Positions 1 to 8,321 of a DNA stretch of 64,000 bases are shown piece by piece; position 1 is the first letter of the stretch; each line of letters starts with the position of its first letter. The notes under the pieces are model-generated. The model made no database searches. It was not told where the DNA came from and worked only from the letters and a program-made list of their open reading frames with translations. This DNA comes from JALORV01 sp963702595 (GTDB taxonomy: Bacteria; Pseudomonadota; Gammaproteobacteria; Burkholderiales; Burkholderiaceae_F): positions 372,001 to 436,000 of the forward strand of contig CAVPDC010000022.1 in assembly GCA_963702595.1 (NCBI GenBank). Direction: 5' to 3'. Position numbers and translations under genes: made by a program.

Positions 1-4
1 CCCG

Positions 5-799
5 ATGCGAACCCTTCATCTCGTTGTGCTGACACTCTGTGTCGGGGCGGTCTGGGCCGGCGATGCCTGGGCCTGGGCCAGTGCCAACCGCGCCGGCGGC
101 AGCACGAGTCACACTGCAGGCTCCACGACCCATGAAAACCGCTGGGGCGGCGGCACCAATTACACCGCGGGCCAGGGAACGACGCACGAAAACGTCTATG
201 GCGGCGGCACCTCGCACAACACCTATGGGGGCACGACGCACGAGAACATGTACGGCGGCACCACTTCCGGCGAGGCCGGCGCTGGCGCCTACCATACCTA
301 TCCGGGCGGGGCGACCTACTACCACCCGCCGGGGGCCTACCCGACCTACCCGGCGTATCACCCGCCGGTCGCGGTGCCGTACTACTCGACCGGATGCTAT
401 GGCTGCGCGGCGGCGGCCGGCGCGGTCGTCGGGGTCGCGGCGGGTGCCGCGATAGCGTCATCGAGCGCCGCGGCGGCCTCCTCCAACGCCTACGCGGCCG
501 GGGTCGCGGCCGGCAGCGCGACCACGGCGGCGGCGACCAGCAACGCCTACAACGCAGGCGTCGCGGCCGGCGCGACCGGAGCGACGAGCGCCTACAACGC
601 CGGCGTCGCCACTGGGGCGGCTGCAGCGGGCGCAACGGCTGCCGGCAATTATGTAATGGGGCTCAACTACGCCTCACTGCCGGCAGGCTCGATCGCGATT
701 CCGAAGAACGGAGTGACTTACTACCTGAACGGCAACACTTGGTTCAAGCCATCGTACGGAGCCAACGGTGTGTACTACACCGTCGTGCCCACGCCTTGA
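5..799 (+). CDS. Secreted Gly/Ala/Tyr-rich repetitive protein
   Basis: The protein has 264 residues. It starts with a clear Sec signal peptide (hydrophobic core LVVLTLCVGAVW, small residues after it). The mature part carries degenerate repeats built on GTTHENxYGG, then a Tyr/Pro/His-rich stretch, then a long Ala/Gly/Ser-rich helix-like segment with repeated YNAGVAAG units. The C-terminal 45 residues are different: a compact Val/Tyr/Asn-rich motif (GVTYYLNGNTWFKPSYG) of the kind found at the end of many small proteobacterial envelope proteins. A periplasmic or surface location is inferred; no enzyme motif is visible. The gene lies 36 nt before an outer-membrane barrel gene, which suggests co-transcription. 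Only four bases precede the ATG, so its promoter lies outside the window. Composition is low-complexity, so homology searches will be weak. Confidence 0.8.
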   Translation: MRTLHLVVLTLCVGAVWAGDAWAWASANRAGGSTSHTAGSTTHENRWGGGTNYTAGQGTTHENVYGGGTSHNTYGGTTHENMYGGTTSGEAGAGAYHTYPGGATYYHPPGAYPTYPAYHPPVAVPYYSTGCYGCAAAAGAVVGVAAGAAIASSSAAAASSNAYAAGVAAGSATTAAATSNAYNAGVAAGATGATSAYNAGVATGAAAAGATAAGNYVMGLNYASLPAGSIAIPKNGVTYYLNGNTWFKPSYGANGVYYTVVPTP

Positions 800-835
800 C
801 GCAGACCCCGCATCAACAACATCAAGGAGACCCCG

Positions 836-1666
836 ATGATTCCAGACCTGCGACCCGGCCGCCTGGCGGCCCCGCTGCTCGTTGCTGCGCTCGGCACTGC
901 AGCCGCGCTGCCGGCCCGGGCCCAGTCGCCGGCACCCGCGGACGAGTGGGCGCTGCGGGCAACGGTGTACGGCTGGTTCCCGGCGATCGGCGGCACTACG
1001 AAGTTCCCGGTCAGCACCGGCGGCGCCAGCCTGAATGTGGATGCCGAAGACGTACTCGACAGCCTGAAGATGGCCTTCATGGGCACGCTCGAGTTCCAGC
1101 GCGGCCACTGGGGCGGGCTCGTCGACTGGGTGTATGCGGATCTGGGCGCCGACAAGGCGGGCACCCGCAATTTCTCGATCAACGGCCAGCCGCTGGCGGC
1201 CGGCATCAGCGCCAATCTGGGGCTCGACATCAAGTCCAACATCCTGACGCTGGCCGGCACCTACAGCCTGATCGAGTCGCCGGAGTCGAGCCTCGCCATC
1301 CTGTTCGGTGCGCGCATGCTGGACATGGAGCAGACGCTGAACTGGGCCTTCACCGGCACCGGGCCGCTCGGCATCGCGCGCGCCGGCACGACCCAAGTGA
1401 GCGAGACGAACTGGGACGGCATCATCGGTGTCCGGGGACGGCTGCGCTTCGGCGACGAGCGGCGCTGGTTCGTGCCGTACGAAGCCGACATCGGTACCGG
1501 CGACTCGAAGCTGACCTGGCAGGCCGTCGTCGGCCTCGGGTATTCGTTCTCCTGGGGCGATCTGGGCATGGCCTACCGCTATCTCGACTACGACTTCGAC
1601 GAGGGCAAGCCAGTCGAGTCACTGACCTTCAGCGGTGTGGCCATCGGTGTGAGCTTCCGCTTCTGA
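836..1666 (+). CDS. Outer-membrane beta-barrel protein, OmpW/OmpA-barrel-like size
   Basis: The protein has 276 residues with a signal peptide (core LLVAALGTAAALPARA, cleavage near AQS). The mature part alternates polar and hydrophobic residues typical of transmembrane beta strands, with Gly/Tyr/Trp-rich turns, and ends in SFRF; a terminal Phe is the usual recognition signal for the BAM complex. A small 8-12 strand barrel is inferred. No catalytic motif is visible and the transported substrate is unknown. The start is supported by the Shine-Dalgarno sequence aaggaga seven bases upstream. The gene follows the repetitive secreted protein by 36 nt and precedes the DUF4239 gene by 25 nt, so the three may form one transcript. 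Confidence 0.8.
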   Translation: MIPDLRPGRLAAPLLVAALGTAAALPARAQSPAPADEWALRATVYGWFPAIGGTTKFPVSTGGASLNVDAEDVLDSLKMAFMGTLEFQRGHWGGLVDWVYADLGADKAGTRNFSINGQPLAAGISANLGLDIKSNILTLAGTYSLIESPESSLAILFGARMLDMEQTLNWAFTGTGPLGIARAGTTQVSETNWDGIIGVRGRLRFGDERRWFVPYEADIGTGDSKLTWQAVVGLGYSFSWGDLGMAYRYLDYDFDEGKPVESLTFSGVAIGVSFRF

Positions 1667-1691
1667 CCTGGCGTCGCAGGCGGGTGAACCA

Positions 1692-2436
1692 GTGTCTGCG
1701 ACGTTTTTCGGGCTGATCGTCTTTGTCTGCAGTTTCGGTGGTGCGCTGCTCGGCATGCGTTTGCAAGCGCAGTTACCTGAGCATCATGTGGAAGCCGCCT
1801 CGCAAGACACCGTCAAGTTGGCGATCGGGCTGATCGCCACGATGACCGCGCTCGTGCTCGGCCTGGTCACAGCCTCCGCCAAGAGTTCCTTCGACTCCGT
1901 CGAACAGGCCGTCAAACAGATTGCCGTGGATGTCATTGCGCTCGATCGCTTGCTGGTGCGCTACGGACCGCCGGCGCAGCCCATTCGCGCCGAACTTGTC
2001 GAACTGGTGAAGGCCCGCGTGGCCGACGTCTGGCCTGCGCATGGGACAGGGTCGATTTCAAGTCGACCCCATGCGCAGCAGCGCCGTGACGCACGGCGAG
2101 CACACTGCAGACGCGATCCGTGCGCTGCAACCGAGTGACGATTTCCAGCGCGCCATGCTATTGCGCGCGGAAAGCCTTGCCGAGACATTGCTGGAAGGTC
2201 GCTGGCTGGGAGTGGCAGCCGGCGCGCGCTCGGTCCCGACAGCGCTTCTGATCGCCCTTACGTTCTGGCTCACGATCACCTTTGGCAGCTTCGGACTGTT
2301 TGCGCCGAACAACGGCATTGTCTTCACCGCCCTGTGCCTGGCCGCGCTGGCGGTGGCCGTTGCGCTGTTCCTCGTACTCGAAATGGAGTCGCCTTTCGAC
2401 GGGATCATCAAAGCCTCTCCGGATCCGCTGATTTAG
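1692..2436 (+). pseudogene. DUF4239 family membrane protein, frameshifted
   Basis: The two halves of one DUF4239-type protein lie in different frames. The first half starts at GTG 1692 and contains two hydrophobic segments (FFGLIVFVCSFGGALLGM and LIATMTALVLGLVTA) plus the cytoplasmic helix with VEQAVKQIAVDVIALDRLLVRYG. It is in frame to about 2040 (VADVWPAHG). The second half continues in the next frame from about 2041 (QGRFQVDPMRSS) through two more transmembrane segments to the TAG at 2436 and ends in the family-typical SPFDGIIKASPDPL. One extra base (or two missing) between about 2037 and 2055 explains the break. It may be a real pseudogene or a sequence error. Function of the family is not firmly established. 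Confidence 0.75.
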
Positions 2437-2869
2437 GCACTCGTCCGGATCAACCGGTAGGGTCCGGTAGGTCGGGAACAAGCGAGCGTCGGCGTGACAT
2501 GAGGTGTCAGCCGAGGTCGTGGCGCCGGCGGGCGAGTCAACTGCAAATGGAGATCGGACGCAGACTCATCGATCCGATCGCGTCGGGCAAGCTCGACGAC
2601 TCGTAGGAGATCGGGGCATTGCGATACCGCGTGCGGTCGCCGGTGCGGAAATCGGCGGGCTGATCGGTGACGGACGCGATGCCGCGATGGCGTTGGACTG
2701 CATCGCGGGGCGTCATGGGCGATTGGGCAGCACAGAGCCGGTCCGGGCGTCGCAGGCGGGGCCGGCAGTGCGGACGCACAACCGCGCAACCTGCTCGCGG
2801 TAGAGTTCGGCCTCGTTGTCCAAGCGCGCGGCAAGTGCACGCCATGCGTCTGAATGTTCGAGGTCCTCC
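2437..2869. other. Intergenic stretch, no firm gene
   Basis: This 433-base gap follows the frameshifted DUF4239 gene. No confident gene is present. The minus strand holds a short open frame (start ATG at 2871, stop at 2713, 52 codons) with a credible amphipathic beginning (MEDLEHSDAWRALAARLDNE); it would overlap the first two bases of the next plus-strand gene. A short plus-strand stretch around 2540-2606 (LQMEIGRRLIDPIASGKLDD) also reads like protein but has no proper start. Either could be a decayed gene. Confidence 0.4.
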
Positions 2870-5584
2870 ATGAGTTCGAGATTCCCTGCACTGCCCCGGG
2901 TTTGTAGTGCTGGAGCGGTCGCGTTGAGCCTAATTGCATGTGCCAGCTCGGGTGGCGAAGTCGGCGCGCTGCCGCCTCCGCCCACGGATGCCGGAACTAC
3001 CGTGTCAGCGGCGCCCAATCCGATGGCGGGCTCGATGGTTGCGGCGATCGGCTCGAATGCCTCGGCGCCGGCAAGTCCGGCTGCTACCAGTGCACTGGCA
3101 GGCCAGACGGTAACCGCGCCAGCGTCGCCGGCGGCAGCAACGACGCCGCCGCAATCGGCCGATCCGTGGCCGCGCGATGTCACCTTGTCCAATGCCGACG
3201 CACTGATCTACCAGCCGCAGATCGAATCGTGGACCGGCAACCAGATGAACTGGCGGGTCGCGGTCGCCCTGCGGCCGAGCGGTGAGAAGAACGAAACCTT
3301 CGGCGTGCTGTGGGGCGGCGCGAGAACCGACGTCGATCGTTCCACCCGTACTGTCACGCTGGAAGACGTGAGCGTCAGCCAGATCAAGTTCCCGACGCTG
3401 CCCGACAACGGCGCGGCCTACCTGGCGGGCCTGCGCCAGGCGCTGCACGGCGCCCTGGCCACGATGGCGCTCGACAGCGTCGAGGCCTCGCTGGCGGCTT
3501 CGCAGACCGTCAAGCCGACGGGCCACGCGGTGCGCAACGACCCGCCGAACGTCATCGTCGCCTACGGACCGGCGCTTCTGATTCCGATCGAGGGCAAGCC
3601 GGTCGTCAAGGCGATGAGCGACGCGCGCTTCGAGCGGGTCATCAACACGCAGGCGCTGATTGCGCGCCGACGCTCTACCGACACCTGGTTCCTGAAGGTC
3701 TACGACGGCTGGATGTCGTCGACCTCGCTCGCCGGGCCGTGGAGCCAGGCCGGCTTCGTTCCGTGGGGGTTGGCCGACGCGGCGAAGGGGCTGATCAAGG
3801 CCGGCACGGTTGATCCGCTCGACGGCGCCGGCGCGACGCCGAAGCCCTCGCTGGCGAATGCCGTGCCGGCGATCCATGTCACCGAGACTCCGACCGAACT
3901 CGTGGTCTTCAAGGGCCAGCCCAACCTCGTGCCGATCACCGGCACGCCGCTGCTGTGGGCGACCAACAGCGCGACCGACGTGCTGGTGGATACGACGAAC
4001 AACGCGTACTACGTGCTGCTCGCCGGACGCTGGTATCGCGCGCCCGGGCTGGGCGGACCCTGGACTTTCGTCGCCAGCAACGCGCTGCCGCCGTCGTTCC
4101 GGCAGATCCCGGCCAAGGGATCGCCGGCCTCGATCGTGCTGGCCTCGGTCGCTGGCACTCCGCAGGCGCAGGAAGCGGTGATCGCCAACTCGATTCCGCA
4201 GACCGCCAGCGTGGCGCGCGCCGGCGGGCCGACGTTCACGCCGGTGTTCGACGGTGCGCCGGCCTGGCAGCCGGTTGCCGGCACGCCGCTCGCCTATGCC
4301 GCCAACGCGAAGATTCCGGTCATCCAGGTCAACCCGTCCAGCTTCTACGCGGTGCAGGCCGGCGTCTGGTTCACCGCGCCGGCGGTGACCGGTCCCTGGA
4401 CCGTGGCGACGGCCGTGCCCGAGGTGATCTACACGATACCGGTCGCCTCGCCGCTGCACTACGTGACCTATGTCCGCGTCTACGGCTACACCGACACCGT
4501 GGTCTACGTCGGCTACACGCCGGGCTACATGGGCACGGTAGTCGACGTCGGCGGCACCGTCGTCTACGGCACCGGTTACGTCTACTCGCCGTGGATCGGC
4601 AACGTCTGGTACGGCGCGCCGGTCACCTGGGGCGTGGCCGCCGCACCGGTCTACAACCCGTACGTCGGCTTCACCTACGGCTTCGGCATCGGACTGGCGA
4701 CCGCGGCGTGGGCCGAGCCCTACTGGGGCGGTGCCTACTACCACCCGGGCTACTACGGTTATCCGTGCTGCGGCTCGGCCAGTGCCAACGTCTACCGGAA
4801 CTGGGGCACCGGTGTGTCGTCGGGCACGCGCACCTGGTACAACAACGCCGGCGGCAGCATCGGCACCACGGCCACCGGTTCGTACTCGACCGATCGCGGA
4901 ACCAGCGGCACCTACAATGCGCAGCGAAGCTACAACCCGTACACGGGACAGGGCTCGCAGGGCTACAACCGCACGATCAACACCGCTTCCGGCGCAACCG
5001 GATCGGTCAATCGCAACGAGACCTACAACGCGCAGACCGGCCAGCGCGGCTACGGCTCAAACGTGCAGGCCACCGGTGCGGGCGGCAGTTCGATCGATCG
5101 CAACGTCTCGGCCAGCGCGGGTCCGCAGGGCGTGAGCCGCGACGCGACGACCACGACCTACAACGCGAACACCGGCCAAACCAAGACCTGGAACGACGGC
5201 ACGCCGCAGAACACGCACGTGGCCGGTGCCGACGGCAACGTCTATCGCAGCGATGGCAGCGGCGGCTGGCAGCAGCATTCGGCCAGCGGCTGGGGCAGCG
5301 CCTCGGGCAACACGGCGTGGGCGAGCCAGGAGCAGCAGGCACGAAGCGCCGCGGCCGACCGGACCAACAGCTACGGCGGTGGCGGCTGGGACCGCTCCGG
5401 CGGCGGCTCCGACAGCTGGGGCAGCCGCTATGGCGCAAGTGGCGCGGACAGCTGGGGCAGCCGTTACGGCGGCGAGGCGGACCGCTCTGCCGGTGGCGGC
5501 TGGGGGGGTGGCCGCTTCGGTGGCGGCAGCTACGGCGATCGCTTTGGTGGGGGCGGTTTCCGCGGAGGTGGCTTCCGTCGCTAG
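2870..5584 (+). CDS. Large envelope lipoprotein with Gly/Ser/Tyr-rich C-terminal half
   Basis: Taken from ATG 2870 the protein has 904 residues. This start gives a lipoprotein signal peptide with lipobox LIAC (Cys24); an upstream TTG at 2816 is in frame but would bury the signal. Residues 60-480 form an ordered region with repeated Trp/Tyr motifs (WYRAPGLGGPW, WFTAPAVTGPW, WMSSTSLAGPW) about 90-170 residues apart, suggesting three or more copies of a small beta-rich module. After that come a Tyr/Gly/Val-rich hydrophobic stretch, Asn/Thr/Gly repeats (YNAQTGQ, YNANTGQ) and a C-terminal Gly/Ser/Arg/Trp tail. Similar proteins are sometimes annotated as carbohydrate-binding V/XII; I see no proof of sugar binding. 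Likely outer-membrane anchored. A stand-alone gene. Confidence 0.8.
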   Translation: MSSRFPALPRVCSAGAVALSLIACASSGGEVGALPPPPTDAGTTVSAAPNPMAGSMVAAIGSNASAPASPAATSALAGQTVTAPASPAAATTPPQSADPWPRDVTLSNADALIYQPQIESWTGNQMNWRVAVALRPSGEKNETFGVLWGGARTDVDRSTRTVTLEDVSVSQIKFPTLPDNGAAYLAGLRQALHGALATMALDSVEASLAASQTVKPTGHAVRNDPPNVIVAYGPALLIPIEGKPVVKAMSDARFERVINTQALIARRRSTDTWFLKVYDGWMSSTSLAGPWSQAGFVPWGLADAAKGLIKAGTVDPLDGAGATPKPSLANAVPAIHVTETPTELVVFKGQPNLVPITGTPLLWATNSATDVLVDTTNNAYYVLLAGRWYRAPGLGGPWTFVASNALPPSFRQIPAKGSPASIVLASVAGTPQAQEAVIANSIPQTASVARAGGPTFTPVFDGAPAWQPVAGTPLAYAANAKIPVIQVNPSSFYAVQAGVWFTAPAVTGPWTVATAVPEVIYTIPVASPLHYVTYVRVYGYTDTVVYVGYTPGYMGTVVDVGGTVVYGTGYVYSPWIGNVWYGAPVTWGVAAAPVYNPYVGFTYGFGIGLATAAWAEPYWGGAYYHPGYYGYPCCGSASANVYRNWGTGVSSGTRTWYNNAGGSIGTTATGSYSTDRGTSGTYNAQRSYNPYTGQGSQGYNRTINTASGATGSVNRNETYNAQTGQRGYGSNVQATGAGGSSIDRNVSASAGPQGVSRDATTTTYNANTGQTKTWNDGTPQNTHVAGADGNVYRSDGSGGWQQHSASGWGSASGNTAWASQEQQARSAAADRTNSYGGGGWDRSGGGSDSWGSRYGASGADSWGSRYGGEADRSAGGGWGGGRFGGGSYGDRFGGGGFRGGGFRR

Positions 5585-5918
5585 GGCCCGCACGCCTGAA
5601 TCGTTCGCGAGGATGTGCGCTCGGACGCTTGTGATGCGTTGAAGCGCACGGCGTCGTGGAACGCGCACACGTCGTGCTGCCGAAACGTGGGCTGCGCGGC
5701 ATGCTCATACCGTCGCCGCGCGGGCTCATGATCCCACGCGCCGACGGCGGCCCGGCCGGCCCAACCGGACCGACAGGTCCGCGGGACCGCACTGCTTTGT
5801 GGCGGCCATTGCCGGGAGTCAGTTTGCGGCCGGCGCTTACCTGCTAAAAAGCGGCACCGGTGGCCCTCGGCGTGGTGCGCATGGAGGGCATGCCCGACTT
5901 CCGATGGAGCCAACCCTC
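5585..5918. other. Intergenic region before the patatin autotransporter gene
   Basis: These 334 bases contain no convincing gene. A GC-rich inverted segment around 5740-5785 (ggcccggccggccc and ggtccgcgg) could fold after the lipoprotein gene, but no T-run follows it, so a rho-independent terminator is not claimed. The promoter of the downstream gene must lie here; no clear -35/-10 pair was recognised. Confidence 0.4.
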
Positions 5919-8189
5919 ATGTCTCACCGCCGCCCACCCTCGAGCGTCTTCGCTGGCGCTGTACTCGCCGGCCTGGCCTACTCGATGCCATCGATGGCGC
6001 AGTCACCGCCGGCGGCAACGCCATCCGCGAAACCGGCCGTCGAGGTCGCGGCGGGAACAGCGACACCGGGCGTGCCGCGCATCGGGCTTGCCCTTTCCGG
6101 CGGCGGCGCACGCGGGCTCGCGCACGTCGGTGTGCTCAAGGTGCTGGAGGAGATGCGTGTACCCATCAGCTGCATCACCGGCACCAGCATGGGCGCGATC
6201 GTGGGTGGCACCTACGCCTCCGGGCGGTCGGCCGATGAAATGGCCAAGCTTGTCGTCGCGGCCCGTTGGGACGATCTCTTCCGTGACGCACCGCCGCGCA
6301 AGGAAATCGCGGTGCGCCGCAAGTTCGACGACTACAAGACGCTGTTCAAGCCGGAGTTCGGCGTCAAGGACGGCGGCTTGTCGCTGCCGAAGGGCGTGAT
6401 TGCCGGTGTTTCGATCGAAGCCTTCTTCCGGGAACTTGCGACGCCCGCCTTCGGCATCGGCGACTTCAACAAGCTGCCAATTCCGTTTCGAGCGATGGCG
6501 ACCGACATCGAGACCGGGCAGTCCATCGTGCTCGACCACGGCAGCCTGGCGCAGGCGATGCGGGCCAGCATGTCGGTGCCGGGAGCGATCGCACCGGTCG
6601 AGATCGATGGCCGGCTGCTGGTCGATGGCGGCATCGCCAACAATCTCCCGATCAACGAGGCGCGCAGACTGTGCGGCGATGTGATCATCGCGGTCAACAT
6701 CTCGACGCCGCCACTGAAGCGCGAAGAGCTGACTTCGGCGCTCAGCGTCACGGCCCAGCTGATCAACTTCCTCGGCATGCAGACCGTCGACGAGCAGATC
6801 AAGAGCCTGAGCGCCAGAGACGTGCTGATCTCGCCGGACCTCGGAGATATCTCCTCGGGTTCGTTCAGGCGCGCCCAGGACGCCATCACGATCGGCGAAC
6901 AGGCCACTCGGGCGATGGCAGGCCAACTCGCGCGCTACAGCGTGCCGCCGGAGCAGTACGCGGCGATGCGCATGCGGCAGGTGGCCGAGGCCAAGGCGCT
7001 GGGTACCGTCGACGAGATACGCGTCGAGGGCCTGAATCGCACGAACCCTGCGGTGGCGCTGTCGCTCGTCGAAAGCAAGCCCGGCGAACCGCTGACCGAC
7101 GAGAAACTCGGTGCGGACCTGCGCCGCATTTACGGCACCGGTGACTTCGAAAGCATCAGCTACCAGATAGTCGGCGGCGAAACGGGTCCGCGCGCGATGC
7201 TCATCGAACCAGTCGAGAAGTCATGGGGCCCGGATTACCTGCGCTTCGGTCTGGGGCTGGCGAGCGACTTCTCAGGAGACAGCCAGTTCAATGCGCTGGT
7301 CCAGTACCGCCGGAGCTGGATCAATCGTCTCGGCGCCGAGTGGGTCACGGAGGTCCAGGTCGGGCAGGACACGTTTCTCCGGACGGAGTTCTACCAGCCG
7401 CTGAATGAGGCCGGGAAGTGGTTCGTTGCCCCGAGTGCCTACGTCGGACAGCAGACCCGAAGTGTCTTCGTCGGTGAGGACAAGGTCGCCGATTACCTGA
7501 CCGGCGTCTTGCAGGGCGGTCTGGATGCCGGTGCCGTACTGGGAACCTGGGGTCAGTTGCGCGTTGGCTATGTCATGTCCCGTGTCGATGCCCGCGTCGA
7601 AACCGGATCGCCGGTGCTGCCGTCGATTCGGGAGACGACGGCCGGGCTGCGCGCGGCGATCTTCATCGACCAGACCGACAACGCGTGGTTCGCCCGCTCG
7701 GGGTACGGACTCGTCGGGACGGCTTACGCGGCGATGGACTCGCTGGGGTCCAATGTGAGCTACAACCGGGTGGAAGCCAGTGGGCGCGTGGTCAAAAGTT
7801 GGGGGCCGCACACGTTCAACGTGGCGGCCAAAGGCGGTTCGTCGCTCAACTCCGACATGCCGGCCTACGAGTCGTTCTCGCTCGGCGGTCCGCTTAACCT
7901 GTCGGCGTACCGCATCAACGAGTTCGCCGGACGACAGTACGCATTTGGCCGGGTGATGTACTACAACCGCACGCTGCCGCTGCCGGACCTGCTCGGTTCG
8001 GGCATCTATGTCGGCGGCTCGGCCGAGGTGGGTCGCGTGAGCGATCGCAGTGACGGACTGCCCTCCGCGGGCACCGCGTGGTCGGGCTCCGCGTTCCTCG
8101 GCGCGGACACCTTCCTCGGGCCCGCGTATTTCGGTGTAGGTGTCGGCGCCAACCGCTGGAGTCTTTACCTGCTGCTGGGTGCTCCGTAG
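5919..8189 (+). CDS. PlpD-like patatin phospholipase autotransporter (type Vd secretion)
   Basis: Taken from ATG 5919 (ggag about ten bases upstream) the protein has 756 residues. Order of parts: signal peptide (to about residue 27), short linker, patatin domain with oxyanion motif GGGARG (61-66), nucleophile elbow GTSMG (Ser90) and the dyad DGG in LLVDGGIANN near residue 230, then a POTRA-like segment (VDEIRVEGLNRTNPAV, about 365-440), then a barrel of alternating strands to the C-terminus. This is the layout of Pseudomonas PlpD, in which the lipase domain is carried across the outer membrane by its own barrel. Predicted activity is phospholipase A on phospholipids. The family is known; the substrate and whether the lipase is released are inference. 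Longer in-frame starts at 5799 and 5904 would spoil the signal peptide. Confidence 0.9.
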   Translation: MSHRRPPSSVFAGAVLAGLAYSMPSMAQSPPAATPSAKPAVEVAAGTATPGVPRIGLALSGGGARGLAHVGVLKVLEEMRVPISCITGTSMGAIVGGTYASGRSADEMAKLVVAARWDDLFRDAPPRKEIAVRRKFDDYKTLFKPEFGVKDGGLSLPKGVIAGVSIEAFFRELATPAFGIGDFNKLPIPFRAMATDIETGQSIVLDHGSLAQAMRASMSVPGAIAPVEIDGRLLVDGGIANNLPINEARRLCGDVIIAVNISTPPLKREELTSALSVTAQLINFLGMQTVDEQIKSLSARDVLISPDLGDISSGSFRRAQDAITIGEQATRAMAGQLARYSVPPEQYAAMRMRQVAEAKALGTVDEIRVEGLNRTNPAVALSLVESKPGEPLTDEKLGADLRRIYGTGDFESISYQIVGGETGPRAMLIEPVEKSWGPDYLRFGLGLASDFSGDSQFNALVQYRRSWINRLGAEWVTEVQVGQDTFLRTEFYQPLNEAGKWFVAPSAYVGQQTRSVFVGEDKVADYLTGVLQGGLDAGAVLGTWGQLRVGYVMSRVDARVETGSPVLPSIRETTAGLRAAIFIDQTDNAWFARSGYGLVGTAYAAMDSLGSNVSYNRVEASGRVVKSWGPHTFNVAAKGGSSLNSDMPAYESFSLGGPLNLSAYRINEFAGRQYAFGRVMYYNRTLPLPDLLGSGIYVGGSAEVGRVSDRSDGLPSAGTAWSGSAFLGADTFLGPAYFGVGVGANRWSLYLLLGAP

Positions 8190-8239
8190 CGGGAGCCGGG
8201 CCGGCCGCGCTCAATGCTGAACTAGGCGGCAGCGGTGCC

Positions 8240-8262
8240 TGCCTGCCGAAGGTCGGCAGGCA
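8240..8262. terminator. Perfect hairpin between convergent genes
   Basis: Ten-base perfect stem (tgcctgccga / tcggcaggca) with a three-base loop, lying between the plus-strand patatin gene and the minus-strand antiporter gene. There is no adjacent T-run, so it is only a possible bidirectional terminator or mRNA end-protecting structure. Confidence 0.45.
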
Positions 8263-8321
8263 CTATGAACGATGTCAACGCCGGCGCGCATTCGCGGTGG
8301 CAACGAGCTCACACGAGCGGC

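Noticed and set aside
394..1716. 440-codon plus-strand frame across the first two genes
   Set aside because: Arg/Gly-rich shadow frame that spans two genes with clear signal peptides in another frame.
3005..4744. Long open frame of 579 codons on the minus strand opposite the large lipoprotein gene
   Set aside because: Arg/Gly/Asp/Ala-rich composition with no domain pattern or start signal; it mirrors the codon bias of the real plus-strand gene.
3955..5634. 559-codon plus-strand frame inside the lipoprotein gene
   Set aside because: Arg-rich low-complexity shadow of the Gly/Tyr-rich real frame.
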